A DNA stretch of 64,000 bases from Hydractinia symbiolongicarpus (taxonomy: Eukaryota > Cnidaria > Hydrozoa > Anthoathecata > Hydractiniidae), in assembly GCF_029227915.1 (NCBI RefSeq), contig NC_079887.1:310001-374000 (forward strand), given 5' to 3'. Below the pieces are notes generated by a model. That model had not been told where the DNA came from and did not search any database. It saw nothing but the letters and a program-made list of their open reading frames with translations. Shown here piece after piece: positions 11,809 through 25,329 of the stretch; position 1 is the stretch's first letter; every line of letters starts with the position of its first letter. The translations under genes and the position numbers were made by a program.

Positions 11809-11918
11809 TGGGAAATCGCAGGTTTTCGTTTGCCGGCGATTAAACTGCTTTTATTCAGCGTCTCATCAAAAATGAAAACATTTTTGAAAACTACAAGTCT
11901 CATGCGTTTTAGTGGTGA
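11717..11918 (-). repeat. Intact monomer related to the 269-bp fusion
   Basis: 202-bp inverted monomer whose C-rich region reads, on its own sense, TTTCCCAAACTCCCGGGC instead of the usual TTTCCCGTAAATCCCGGGC. I saw the AACTCCCGGG string elsewhere only at the fusion points of the 269-bp monomers. The distance from 11809 to the next GAGTTTACTC context (about 11945) is 137 bp, exactly what the 269-bp forms lack. It is therefore best read as the undeleted state of that position. Confidence 0.8.
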
Positions 11919-14508
11919 AAAAATAATTTAAAAAATCGTTCGGGAAATGAGTTTACTCCCTGGGTACTTTCTTTGTATACTTTTGACTATACGGGCCAAG
12001 CCGGGATTTGCAGGAAATCGCGGGTTTTCGTTTGCCGGCGATTAAACTTCTTTTATTCAGCGTCTCATCAAAAATGAAAATATTTTTAAAAACCACAAGT
12101 CTCATGGGCTTTAGTGGTGAAAAAATAATTTAAAAAATCCTTCTGGAAATGAGTTTACTCACAGGGTACTTTCTTTGTATACATTCGACTATACGTGCCA
12201 AGCCCGGAATTTACGGGAAATCACGGGTTTTCGTTTGCCGGCGAATAAACTTCTTTTATTCAGCGTCTCATCAAAAATGAAAACATATTTGAAAACTACA
12301 AGTCTCATGCGTTTTAGTGGTGAAAAAATAATTTAAAAAATCGTTCGGGAAATGAGTTTACTCTCTGGGTACTTTCTTTGTATACTTTTGACTATACGGG
12401 CCGAGTCCGGGATTTACAGGAAATCGCGGATTTTCGTTTGGCGGCGATTAAACTTCTTTTTTTCAGCGTCCCATCAAATATGAAAACATTTTTGAAAACT
12501 ACAAGTCTCATGCGTTTAGTGGTAAAAAAATAATATAAAAAATCGTTCGGGAAATGAGTTTACTACCTGGGTACTTTCTTTGTATACTTTTGACTATACG
12601 GGCCAAGCCCGGGATTTACGGGAAATCGCGGGCTTTCGTTTGCCGGCGATTAAACTTCTTTTATTCAGCGTCTCATTAAAAATGAAAACATTTTTAACAA
12701 CTACAAGTCTTATGCGTTTTAGTGGTGAAAAAATAATTTAAAAAATCGTTCTGGAAATGAGTTTACTCCCAGGGTACTTTCTTTGTATACTTTTGACTAT
12801 ACGGGCCAAGCCGGGATTTACGGGAAATCGCGGGTTTTCGTTTGCCGCCGATTAAACTTCTTTTATTCAGCGTCTCATCAAAAATAAAAACATTTTTGAA
12901 AACTACAAGTCTCATGCGTTTTAGTGGTGAAAAAAAATTTTAAAAAGTCGTTCGGGAAATGAGTTTACTAACTGGGTACTTTCTTTGTATACTTTTGACT
13001 ATACGGGCCAAGCCCGGGATTTAAGGGAAATTGCGGGCTTTCGCTTGCCGGCGATTAAACTTCTTTTATTCAGCGTCTCATTAAAAATGAAAACATTTTT
13101 AAAAACTACAAGTCTTATGCGTTTTAGTGGTGAAAAAATAATTTAAAAAATCGTTCTGGAAATGAGTTTACTCCCTGGGTACTTTCTTTGTATACTTTTG
13201 ACTATACGGGCCAAGCCGGGATTTACGGGAAATCGCGGGTTTTCGTTTGCCGCCGATTAAACTTCTTTTATTCAGCGTCTCATCAAAAATAAAAACATTT
13301 TTGAAAACTACAAGTCTCATGCGTTTTAGTAGTGAAAAAATAATTTAAAAAATCGTTCGGGAAATGAGTTTACTCCCTGGGTACTTTCTTTGCATACTTT
13401 TGACTATACGGGCCAAGCCGGGATTTACGAGAAATCGCGGGTTTTCGTTTGCCGGCGATTAAACTTCTTTTATTCAGCGTCTCATCAAAAATGAAAACAT
13501 TTTTAAAAACTACAAGCCTCATGGGCTTTAGTGGTGAAGAAATAATTTAAAAAATCCTTCTGGAAATGAGTTTACTCACAGGGTACTTTCTTTGTATACA
13601 TTCGACTATACGTGCCAAGCCCGGGATTTACGGGAAATTGCGGGCTTTCGCTTGCCGGCGATTAAACTTCTTTTATTCAGCGTCTCATTAAAAATGAAAA
13701 CATTTTTAAAAACTACAAGTCTTATGCGTTTTAGTGGTGAAAAAATAAATTTAAAAAATCGTTCTGGAAATGAGTTTACTCCCTGGGTACTTTCTTTGTA
13801 TACTTTTGACTATACGGGCCGAGTACGGGATTTAGGGAAATCGCAGGTTTTCGTTTGCCGGCGATTAAACTGCTTTTATTCAGCGTCTCATCAAAAATGA
13901 AAATATTTTTGAAAACTACAAGTCTCATGCGTTTTAGTAGTGAAAAAATAATTTAAAAAATCGTTCGGGAAATGAGTTTACTCCCTGGGTACTTTCTTTG
14001 CATACTTTTGACTATACGGGCCAAGCCGGGATTTACGAGAAATCGCGGGTTTTCGTTTGCCGGCGATTAAACTTCTTTTATTCAGCGTCTCATCAAAAAT
14101 GAAAACATTTTTAAAAACTACAAGTCTCATGGGCTTTAGTGGTGAAAAAATAATTTAAAAAATCCTTCTGGAAATGAGTTTACTCACAGGGTACTTTCTT
14201 TGTATACATTCGACTATACGTGCCAAGCCCGGGATTTACGTGAAATCGCGGGTTTTCGTTTGCCGGCGATTAAACTTCTTTTATTCAGCGTCTCATCAAA
14301 AATGAAAACATTTTTAAAAACTACAAGTCTTATGCGTTTTAGTGGTGAAAAAATAATTTAAAAAATCGTTTGGAAAATGAGTTTACTCCCTGGGTACTTT
14401 CTTTGTATACTTTTGACTATACGGGCCAAGCCGGGATTTACGGGAAATCGCGGGTTTTCGTTTGCCGGCGATTAAACTTCTTTTATTCAGCGTCTCATCA
14501 AAAATGAA

Positions 14509-16130
14509 AACATTTTTAAAAACTACAAGTCTCATGGGCTTTAGTGGTGAAAAAATAACTTAAAAAATCCTTCTGGAAATGAGTTTACTCACAGGGTACT
14601 TTCTTTGTATACACTCGACTATACGTGCCAAGCCCGGGATTTACGGGAAATCGCGGGTTTTCGTTTGCCGGCGATTAAACTTCTTTTATTTAGCGTCTCA
14701 TTAAAAATATAAACATTTTTGAAAACTACAAGTCTCATGTGTTTTAGTGGTGAAAAAATAATTTAAAAAATCGTTCGGGAAATGAGTTTACTCCCTGGGT
14801 ACTTTCTTTGTATACTTTTGACTATACGGGCCAAGCCGGGATTTACGGGAAATCGCGGGTTTTCGTTTGCCGGCGATTAAACTTCTTTTATTCAGCGTCT
14901 CATCAAAAATGAAAACATTTTTAAAAACTACAAGTCTTATGCGTTTTAGTGGTGAAAAAATAATTTAAAAAATCGTTCCGGAAATGAGTTTACTCACAGG
15001 GTACTTTCTTTGTATACATTCGACTATACGTGCCAAGCCCGGGATTTACGGGAAATCGCGGGTTTTCGTTTACCGGCGATTAAACTGCTTTTATTCAGCG
15101 TCTCATCAAAAATGAAAACATTCTTGAAAACTACAAGTCTCATGCGTTTTAGTGGTGAAATAATAATTTAAAAAATCGTTTGGGAAATGAGTTTACTCCC
15201 TGGGTACTTTCTTTGTATACTTTTGACTATACGGGCCGAGTCCAGGATTTACGGGAAATCGCAGGTTTTCGTTTGCCGGCGATTAAACTTCTTTTATTCA
15301 GCGTCTCATCAAAGATGAAAACATTTTTAAAAACTACAAGTCTCATGCGTTTTAGTGGTGAAAAAGTAATTTAAAAAATCGTTCGGGAAATGAGTTTACT
15401 CCCTGGGTACTTTCTTTGTATACTTTTGACTATACGGGCCAAGCCCGGGATTTACGGGAAATCACGGGATTTCGTTTGCCAGCGATTAAACTTCTTTTAT
15501 TCAGCGTCTCATCAAAAATGAAAACATATTTGAAAACTACAAGTCTCATGCGTTTTTGTGGTGAAAAAATAATTTAAAAAATCGTTCGGGAAATGAGTTT
15601 ACTCCCTGGGTACTTTCTTTGTATACTTTTCACTATACGGACCAAGCCGGGATTTACGGGAAATCGCGGGTTTTCGTTTGCCTGCGATTAAACTTCCTTT
15701 ATTCAGCGTCTCATCAAAAATGAAAACATTTTTAAAAACTACAAGTCTCATGCGTTTTAGTGGTGAAAAAAAAATTTAAAAAATCGTTCGGGAAATGAGT
15801 TTACTCCCTGGGTACTTTCTTTGTATACTTTTGACTATACGGGCCAAGCCCGGGATTTACGGGAAAACGCGGGATTTCGTTTGCCGGCGATTAAACTTCT
15901 TTTATTCAGCGTCTCATCAAAAGTGAAAACATTTTTAAAAACTACAAGTCTTATGCGTTTTAGTGGTGAAAAAGTAATTTAAAAAATCGTTCGGGAAATG
16001 AGTTTACTCCCTGGGTACTTTCTTTGTATACTTTTGACTATACGGGCCAAGCCCGGGATTTACGGGAAATTGCGGGTTTTCGTTTGCCGGCGATTAAACT
16101 TCTTTTATTCAGCGTCTCATCAAAAGTGAA
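14509..16130 (-). repeat. 8-monomer unit (1622 bp), copy 1
   Basis: Matches 16131-17750 at offset 1622. Markers include CATGGGCTTTAG with AATAACTTAAAAAATCC (about 14533 and 16153), CATGTGTTTTAG, CATTCTTGAAAAC (about 15120 and 16740), AAAGATGAAAAC and the GTTTGGGAAATGAG start (15180 and 16802). Before about 14509 the two copies part (AAAAATG against AAAAGTG). Confidence 0.85.
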
Positions 16131-17750
16131 AACATTTTTAAAAACTACAAGTCTCATGGGCTTTAGTGGTGAAAAAATAACTTAAAAAATCCTTCTGGAA
16201 ATGAGTTTACTCACAGGGTACTTTCTTTGTATACACTCGACTATACGTGCCAAGCCCGGGATTTACGGGAAATCGCGGGTTTTCGTTTGCCGGCGATTAA
16301 ACTTCTTTTATTTAGCGTCTCATTAAAAATATAAACATTTTTGAAAACTACAAGTCTCATGTGTTTTAGTGGTGAAAAAATAATTTAAAAAATCGTTCGG
16401 GAAATGAGTTTACTCCCTGGGTACTTTCTTTGTATACTTTTGACTATACGGGCCAAGCCGGGATTTACGGGAAATCGCGGGTTTTCGTTTGCCGGCGATT
16501 AAACTTCTTTTATTCAGCGTCTCATCAAAAATGAAAACATTTTTAAAAACTACAAGTCTTATGCGTTTTAGTGGTGAAAAAATAATTTAAAAAATCGTTC
16601 CGGAAATGAGTTTACTCACAGGGTACTTTCTTTGTATACATTCGACTATACGTGCCAAGCCCGGGATTTACGGGAAATCGCGGGTTTTCGTTTACCGGCG
16701 ATTAAACTGCTTTTATTCAGCGTCTCATCAAAAATGAAAACATTCTTGAAAACTACAAGTCTCATGCGTTTTAGTGGTGAAATAATAATTTAAAAAATCG
16801 TTTGGGAAATGAGTTTACTCCCTGGGTACTTTCTTTGTATACTTTTGACTATACGGGCCGAGTCCAGGATTTACGGGAAATCGCAGGTTTTCGTTTGCCG
16901 GCGATTAAACTTCTTTTATTCAGCGTCTCATCAAAGATGAAAACATTTTTAAAAACTACAAGTCTCATGCGTTTTAGTGGTGAAAAAGTAATTTAAAAAA
17001 TCGTTCGGGAAATGAGTTTACTCCCTGGGTACTTTCTTTGTATACTTTTGACTATACGGGCCAAGCCCGGGATTTACGGGAAATCACGGGATTTCGTTTG
17101 CCAGCGATTAAACTTCTTTTATTCAGCGTCTCATCAAAAATGAAAACATATTTGAAAACTACAAGTCTCATGCGTTTTTGTGGTGAAAAAATAATTTAAA
17201 AAATCGTTCGGGAAATGAGTTTACTCCCTGGGTACTTTCTTTGTATACTTTTCACTATACGGACCAAGCCGGGATTTACGGGAAATCGCGGGTTTTCGTT
17301 TGCCTGCGATTAAACTTCCTTTATTCAGCGTCTCATCAAAAATGAAAACATTTTTAAAAACTACAAGTCTCATGCGTTTTAGTGGTGAAAAAAAAATTTA
17401 AAAAATCGTTCGGGAAATGAGTTTACTCCCTGGGTACTTTCTTTGTATACTTTTGACTATACGGGCCAAGCCCGGGATTTACGGGAAAACGCGGGATTTC
17501 GTTTGCCGGCGATTAAACTTCTTTTATTCAGCGTCTCATCAAAAGTGAAAACATTTTTAAAAACTACAAGTCTTATGCGTTTTAGTGGTGAAAAAGTAAT
17601 TTAAAAAATCGTTCGGGAAATGAGTTTACTCCCTGGGTACTTTCTTTGTATACTTTTGACTATACGGGCCAAGCCCGGGATTTACGGGAAATTGCGGGTT
17701 TTCGTTTGCCGGCGATTAAACTTCTTTTATTCAGCGTCTCATCAAAAGTG
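16131..17750 (-). repeat. 8-monomer unit (1622 bp), copy 2
   Basis: Directly adjoins copy 1. From about 16357 it also matches 18180-19569 at offset 1824, so the same core exists three times. After about 17750 it passes into extra monomers with AAATTGCGGG and AAAAGTGAAAAC before copy 3. Confidence 0.85.
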
Positions 17751-18179
17751 AAAACATTTTTAAAAACTACAAGTCTTATGCGTTTTAGTGGTGAAAAAGT
17801 AATTTAAAAAATCGTTCGGGAAATGAGTTTACTCCCTGGGTACTTTCTTTGTATACTTTTGACTATACGGGCCAAGCCCGGGATTTACGGGAAATTGCGG
17901 GTTTTCGTTTGCCGGCGATTAAACTTCTTTTATTCAGCGTCTCATCAAAAATGAAAACATTTTTGAAAACTACAAGTCTCATGCGTTTTAGTGGTGAAAA
18001 AGTAATTTAAAAAATCGTTCGGGAAATGATTTTACTCCCTGGGTACTTTCTTTGTATACTTTTGACTATACGGGCCAAGCCGGGATTTACGGGAAATCGC
18101 GGGTTTTCGTTTGCCGGCGATTAAACTTCTTTTATTCAGCGTCTCATCAAAAATGAAAACATTTTTAAAAACTACAAGT

Positions 18180-19569
18180 CTCATGTGTTTTAGTGGTGAA
18201 AAAATAATTTAAAAAATCGTTCGGGAAATGAGTTTACTCCCTGGGTACTTTCTTTGTATACTTTTGACTATACGGGCCAAGCCGGGATTTACGGGAAATC
18301 GCGGGTTTTCGTTTGCCGGCGATTAAACTTCTTTTATTCAGCGTCTCATCAAAAATGAAAACATTTTTAAAAACTACAAGTCTTATGCGTTTTAGTGGTG
18401 AAAAAATAATTTAAAAAATCGTTCCGGAAATGAGTTTACTCACAGGGTACTTTCTTTGTATACATTCGACTATACGTGCCAAGCCCGGGATTTACGGGAA
18501 ATCGCGGGTTTTCGTTTACCGGCGATTAAACTGCTTTTATTCAGCGTCTCATCAAAAATGAAAACATTCTTGAAAACTACAAGTCTCATGCGTTTTAGTG
18601 GTGAAATAATAATTTAAAAAATCGTTTGGGAAATGAGTTTACTCCCTGGGTACTTTCTTTGTATACTTTTGACTATACGGGCCGAGTCCAGGATTTACGG
18701 GAAATCGCAGGTTTTCGTTTGCCGGCGATTAAACTTCTTTTATTCAGCGTCTCATCAAAGATGAAAACATTTTTAAAAACTACAAGTCTCATGCGTTTTA
18801 GTGGTGAAAAAGTAATTTAAAAAATCGTTCGGGAAATGAGTTTACTCCCTGGGTACTTTCTTTGTATACTTTTGACTATACGGGCCAAGCCCGGGATTTA
18901 CGGGAAATCACGGGATTTCGTTTGCCAGCGATTAAACTTCTTTTATTCAGCGTCTCATCAAAAATGAAAACATATTTGAAAACTACAAGTCTCATGCGTT
19001 TTTGTGGTGAAAAAATAATTTAAAAAATCGTTCGGGAAATGAGTTTACTCCCTGGGTACTTTCTTTGTATACTTTTCACTATACGGACCAAGCCGGGATT
19101 TACGGGAAATCGCGGGTTTTCGTTTGCCTGCGATTAAACTTCCTTTATTCAGCGTCTCATCAAAAATGAAAACATTTTTAAAAACTACAAGTCTCATGCG
19201 TTTTAGTGGTGAAAAAAAAATTTAAAAAATCGTTCGGGAAATGAGTTTACTCCCTGGGTACTTTCTTTGTATACTTTTGACTATACGGGCCAAGCCCGGG
19301 ATTTACGGGAAAACGCGGGATTTCGTTTGCCGGCGATTAAACTTCTTTTATTCAGCGTCTCATCAAAAGTGAAAACATTTTTAAAAACTACAAGTCTTAT
19401 GCGTTTTAGTGGTGAAAAAGTAATTTAAAAAATCGTTCGGGAAATGAGTTTACTCCCTGGGTACTTTCTTTGTATACTTTTGACTATACGGGCCAAGCCC
19501 GGGATTTACGGGAAATTGCGGGTTTTCGTTTGCCGGCGATTAAACTTCTTTTATTCAGCGTCTCATCAA
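18180..19569 (-). repeat. Third, partial copy of the 8-monomer unit
   Basis: About seven monomers matching 16357-17746 at offset 1824, including CATTCTTGAAAAC near 18565 and CGGACCAAGCCGGG near 19084. The first monomers of the unit (the CATGGGCTTTAG class) are missing. The distance of nine rather than eight monomers reflects additional AAATTGCGGG monomers inserted between copies 2 and 3. Confidence 0.83.
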
Positions 19570-21520
19570 AAATGAAAACATTTTTGAAAACTACAAGTCT
19601 CATGCGTTTTAGTGGTGAAAAAGTAATTTAAAAAATCGTTCGGGAAATGATTTTACTCCCTGGGTACTTTCTTTGTATACTTTTGACTATACGGGCCAAG
19701 CCCGGGATTTACGGGAAATCGCGGGTTTTCGTTTGCCGGCGATTAAACTTCTTTTATTCAGCGTCTCATCAAAAATGAAAACATTTTTTAAAACTACAAG
19801 TCTCATGCGTTTTAGTGGTGAAAAAGTAATTTAAAAAATCGTTCGGGAAATGAGTTTACTCCCTGGGTACTTTCTTTGTATACTTTTGACTATACGGGCC
19901 AAGCCCGGGATTTACGGGAAATCGCGGGTTTTCGTTTGCCTGCGATTAAACTTCTTTTATTCAGCGTCTCATCAAAAATAAAAACATTTTTGAAAACTAC
20001 AAGTCTCATGCGTTTTTTGTGGTGAAAAAATAATTTAAAAAATCGTTCGGGAAATGAGTTTACTCCCTCGGTACTTTCTTTGTATACTTTTGACTATACG
20101 GGCCAAGCCGGGATTTACGGGAAATCGCGGGTTTTCGTTTGCCGGCGATTAAACTTCTTTTATTCAGCGTCTCATCAAAAATGAAAACATTTTTAAAAAC
20201 TACAAGTCTTATGCGTTTTAGTGTTAAAAAAATAATTTAAAAAATCGTTCTTGAAATGAGTTTACTCACAGGGTACTGTCTTTGTATACATTCGACTATA
20301 CGGGCCAAGCCCGGGATTTACGGGAAATCGTGGGTTTTCGTTTTCCGGCGATTAAATCTCTTTCATTAAGCGTCTCATCAAAAATGAAAACATTTTTGAA
20401 AACTACAAGTCTCATGCGTTTTAGTGGTGAAAAAAAAAATTAAAAAATCGTTCGGGAAATGAGTTTACTCCCTGGGTATTTTCTTTGTATACATTCGACT
20501 ATGCGGGCCAAGCCCCGGATTTACGGGAAAACGCGGGATTTAGTTTGCCAGCGATTAAACTGCTTTTATTCAGCGTCTCATCAAAAATGAAAACATTTTT
20601 GAAAACTACAAGTCTCATGCGTTTTAGTGGTGAAAAAGTAATTTAAAAAATCGTTCGGGAAATGAGTTTACTCCCTGGGTACTTTCTTTGTATACTTTTG
20701 ACTATACGGGCCAAGCCCGGGATTTACGGGAAATCGCGGGTTTTCGTTTGCCGGCGATTAAACTTCTTTTATTCAGCGTCTCATCAAAAATGAAAACATT
20801 TTTGAAAACTACAAGTCTCATGCGTTTTAGTGATGAAAAAAAAATTTAAAAAATCGTGCGGGAAATGAGTTTACTCCCTGGGTACTTTCTTTGTATACTT
20901 TTGACTATACGGGCCAAGCCCGGGATTTACGGGAAAACGCGGGATTTCGTTTGCCGGCGATTAAACTTCTTTTATTCAGCGTCTCATCAAAAATGAAAAC
21001 ATTTTTAAAAACTACAAGTCTCATGCGTTTTAGTGGTGAAAAAGAAATTTAAAAAATCGTTCGGGAAATGAGTTTACTCCCTGGGTACTTTCTTTGTAGA
21101 CTTTTGACTATACGGGCCAAGCCCGGGATTTACGGGAAATCGCGGGTTTTCGTTTGCCGGCGATTAAACTTCTTTTATTCAGCGTCTCATCAAAAATGAA
21201 AACATTTTTGAAAACTACAAGTCTCATGCGTTTTAGTGGTGAAAAAATAATTTAAAAAATCGTTCGGGAAATGAGTTTACTCCCTGGGTACTTTCTTTGT
21301 ATACTTTTGACTATACGGGCCGAGTCCGGGATTTACGGGAAATCGTAGATTTTCGTTTGCCGGTGATTAAACTTCTTTTATTCAGCGTCCCATCAAATAT
21401 GAAAATATTTTTGAAAACTACAAGTCTCATGCGTTTTAGTAGTGAAAAAGTAATTTAAAAAATCGTTCGGGAAATGAGTTTACTGCCTGGGTACTTTCTT
21501 TGTATACTTTTGACTATACG
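19430..21520 (-). repeat. 12-monomer-offset duplication (2435 bp), copy 1
   Basis: Matches 21865-23955 at offset 2435. Distinctive shared marks are GTGTTAAAAAAATAATTT followed by GGTACTGTC (20221 and 22656), CTCTTTCATTAAGCG, GGGATTTAGTTTGCCAGCG and the GGGACGCTG-type monomer (CGGTGATTAAAC at 21361 and 23796). A few substitutions separate the copies. The ends are approximate. Confidence 0.82.
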
Positions 21521-21864
21521 GGCCAAGCCCGGGATTTACGGGAAATCGCGGGTTTTCGTTTGCCGGCGATTAAACTTCTTTTATTCAGCGTCTCATCAAA
21601 AATGAAATCATTTTTAAAAACTACAAGTCTCATACGTTTTAGTGGTGAAAAAGTAATTTAAAAAATCGTTCGGGAAATGAGTTTACTCCCTGGGTACTTT
21701 CTTTGTATACTTTTGACTATACGGGCCAAGCCCGGGATTTACGGGAAATCGCAGGTTTTCGTTTGCCGGCGATTAAACTTCTTTTATTCAGCGTCTCATC
21801 AAAAATGAAAACATTTTTAAAAACTACAAGTCTTATGCGTTTTAGTGGTGAAAAAGTAATTTAA

Positions 21865-23955
21865 AAAATCGTTTGGGAAATGAGTTTACTCCCTGGGTAC
21901 TTTCTTTGTTTACTTTTGACTATACGGGCCAAGCCCGGGATTTACGGGAAATTGCGGGTTTTCGTTTGCCGGCGATTAAACTTCTTTTATTCAGCGTCTC
22001 ATCAAAAATGAAAACATTTTTGAAAACTACAAGTCTCATGCGTTTTAGTGGTGAAAAAGTAATTTAAAAAATCGTTCGGGAAATGAGTTTACTCCCTGGG
22101 TACTTTCTTTGTATACTTTTGACTATACGGGCCAAGCCCGGGATTTACGGGAAATCGCGGGTTTTCGTTTGCCGGCGATTAAACTTCTTTTATTCAGCGT
22201 CTCATCAAAAATGAAAACATTTTTTAAAACTACAAGTCTCATGCGTTTTAGTGGTGAAAAAGTAATTTAAGAAATCGTTCGGGAAATGAGTTTACTCCCT
22301 GGGTACTTTCTTTGTATACTTTTGACTATACAGGCCAAGCCCGGGATTTACGGGAAATCGCGGGTTTTCGTTTGCCTGCGATTAAACTTCTTTTATTCAG
22401 CGTCTCATCAAAAATAAAAACATTTTTGAAAACTACAAGTCTCATGCGTTTTTGTGGTGAAAAAATAATTTAAAAAATCGTTCGGGAAATGAGTTTACTC
22501 CCTCGGTACTTTCTTTGTATACTTTTGACTATACGGGCCAAGCCGGGATTTACGGGAAATCTCGGGTTTTCGTTTGCCGGCGATTAAACTTCCTTTATTC
22601 AGCGTCTCATCAAAAATGAAAACATTTCTAAAAACTACAAGTCTTATGCGTTTTAGTGTTAAAAAAATAATTTAAAAAATCGTTCTTGAAATGAGTTTAC
22701 TCACAGGGTACTGTCTTTGTATACATTCGACTATACGGGCCAAGCCCGGGATTTACGGGAAATCGCGGGTTTTCGTTTTCCGGCGATTAAATCTCTTTCA
22801 TTAAGCGTCTCATCAAAAATGAAAACATTTTTGAAAACTACAAGTCTCATGCGTTTTAGTGGTGAAAAAAAAAATTAAAAAATCGTTCGGGAAATGAGTT
22901 TACTCCCTGGGTATTTTCTTTGTATACATTCGACTATGCGGGCCAAGCCCCGGATTTACGGGAAAACGCGGGATTTAGTTTGCCAGCGATTAAACTGCTT
23001 TTATTCAGCGTCTCATCAAAAATGAAAACATTTTTCAAAACTACAAGTCTCATGCGTTTTAGTGGTGAAAAAGTAATTTAAAAAATCGTTCGGGAAATGA
23101 GTTTACTCCCTGGGTACTTTCTTTGTATACTTTTGACTATACGGGCCAAGCCCGGGATTTACGGGAAATCGCGGGTTTTCGTTTGCCGGCGATTAAACTT
23201 CTTTTATTCAGCGTCTCATCAAAAATGAAAACATTTTTGAAAACAACAAGTCTCATGCGTTTTAGTGATGAAAAAAAAATTTAAAAAATCGTTCGGGAAT
23301 TGAGTTTACTCCCTGGGTACTTTCTTTGTATACTTTTGACTATACGGGCCAAGCCCGGGATTTACGGGAAAACGCGGGATTTCGTTTGCCGGCGATTAAA
23401 CTTCTTTTATTCAGCGTCTCATCAAAAATGAAAACATTTTTAAAAACTACAAGTCTCATGCGATTTAGTGGTGAAAAAGTAATTTAAAAAATCGTTCGGG
23501 AAATGAGTTTACTCCCTGGGTACTTTCTTTGTATACTTTTGACTATACGGGCCAAGCCCGGGATTTACGGGAAATCGCGGGTTTTCGTTTGCCGGCGATT
23601 AAACTTCTTTCATTCAGCGTCTCATCAAAAATGAAAACATTTTTGAAAACTACAAGTCTCATGCGTTTTAGTGGTGAAAAAATAATTTAAAAAATCGTTC
23701 GGGAAATGAGTTTACTCCCTGGGTACTTTCTTTGTATACTTTTGACTATACGGGCCGAGTCCGGGATTTACGGGAAATCGTAGATTTTCGTTTGCCGGTG
23801 ATTAAACTTCTTTTATTCAGCGTCCCATCAAATATGAAAATATTTTTGAAAACTACAAGTCTCATGCGTTTTAGTAGTGAAAAAGTAATTTAAAAAATCG
23901 TTCGGGAAATGAGTTTACTCCCTGGGTACTTTCTTTGTATACTTTTGACTATACG
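21865..23955 (-). repeat. 12-monomer-offset duplication (2435 bp), copy 2
   Basis: Partner of 19430-21520. Its last part is again duplicated three monomers downstream: the monomer with CCGGTGATT and CGTCCCAT at 23796 recurs at 24404 (offset 608) with CCGGTGATTGAAC. Unequal exchange at several scales is therefore layered here. Confidence 0.82.
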
Positions 23956-25329
23956 GGCCAAGCCGGGATTTACGGGAAATCGCGGGTTTTCGTTTGCCGG
24001 CGATTAAACTTCTTTTATTCAGCGTCTCATCAAAAATGAAAACATTTTTGAAAACTACAAGTCTCATGCGTTTTAGTGGTGAAAAAGTAATTTAAAAAAT
24101 CGTTCGGGAAATGAGTTTACTCCCTGGGTACTTTCTTTGTATACTTTTGACTATACGGGCCAAGCCCGGGATTTACGGGAAATCGCGGGTTTTCGTTTGC
24201 CGGCGATTAAACTTCTTTCATTCAGCGTCTCATCAAAAATGAAAACATTTTTGAAAACTACAAGTCTCATGCGTTTTAGTGGTGAAAAAATAAATTAAAA
24301 AATCGTTCGGGAAATGAGTTTACTCCCTGGGTACTTTCTTTGTATACTTTTGACTATACGGGCCGAGTCCGGGATTTACGGGAAATCGTAGATTTTCGTT
24401 TGCCGGTGATTGAACTTCTTTTATTCAGCGTCCCATGAAATATAAAAATATTTTTGAAAACTACAAGTCTCATGCGTTTTAGTAGTGAAAAAGTAATTTA
24501 AAAAATCGTTCGGGAAATGAGTTTACTCCATGGGTACTTTCTTTGTATACTTTTGACTATACGGGCCAAGCCCGGGATTTACGGGAAATCGCGGGTTTTC
24601 GTTTGCCGGCGATTAAACTTCTTTTATTCAGCGTCTCATCAAAAATGAAAACATTTTTAAGAACTACAAGTCTCATGCGTTTTAGTGGATAGAAAGTAAT
24701 TTAAAAAATCGTTCGGGAAATGAGTTTACTCCCTGGGTACTTTCTTTGTATACTTTTGACTATACGGGCCAAGCCGGGATTTACGGGAAATCGCGGGTTT
24801 TCGTTTGCCGGCGATTAAACTTCTTTTATTCAGCGTCTCATCAAAAATGAAAACATTTTTGAAAACTACAAGTCTCATGCGTTTTAGTGGTGAAAAAATA
24901 ATTTAAAAAATCGTTCGGGAAATGAGTTTACGCCCTGGGTACTTTCTTTGTATACTTTTGACTATACGGGCCGAGTCCGCGATTTACGGGAAATCGCGGG
25001 TTTTCGTTTTTCCGGCAATTAAACTTCTTTTATTCAGCGTCTCATCAAAAATGAAAACATTTTTGAAAACTACAAGTCTCATGCGTTTTAGTGGTGAAAA
25101 AGTAATTTAAAAAATCGTTCGGGTAATGAGTTTACTCCATGGGTACTTTCTTTGTATACATTCGACTATACGGGCCAAGCCCCGGATTTACGGGAAAACG
25201 CGGGATTTCGTTTGCCGGCGATTAAACTGCTTTTATTCAGCGTCTCATCAAAAATGAAAACATTTTTGAAAACTACAAGTCTCATGCGTTTTAGTGGTGA
25301 AAAAATAATTTAAAAAATCGTTCTGGAAA

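Larger units (their letters stand above)
11094..25329 (-). repeat. Satellite array, block 2 (inverted orientation)
   Basis: About 70 monomers of the same family on the opposite strand: the landmark now reads GCGTTTTAGTGGTGA and the spacing stays 202-203 bp. Characteristic local variants are GTGAAAAAGTAATTT (from about 15360 onward), a CATGGGCTTTAG form (12101, 13520, 14128, 14533, 16153) and an ATTGCGGG form. The CTTAATGAAAG subtype typical of block 1 reappears inverted at about 11650, 20350 and 22790. The AATAAAGGAAG form, common in block 3, also appears inverted (about 15690, 17310, 19135, 22590). Block 2 therefore shares markers with both neighbours. No gene is present. Confidence 0.97.

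Noticed and set aside
11094-25329. A single clean inversion of 14.2 kb
   Set aside because: Restoring the block leaves missing bases at both joins, and mirrored rare variants at the left join indicate duplication in inverted orientation.
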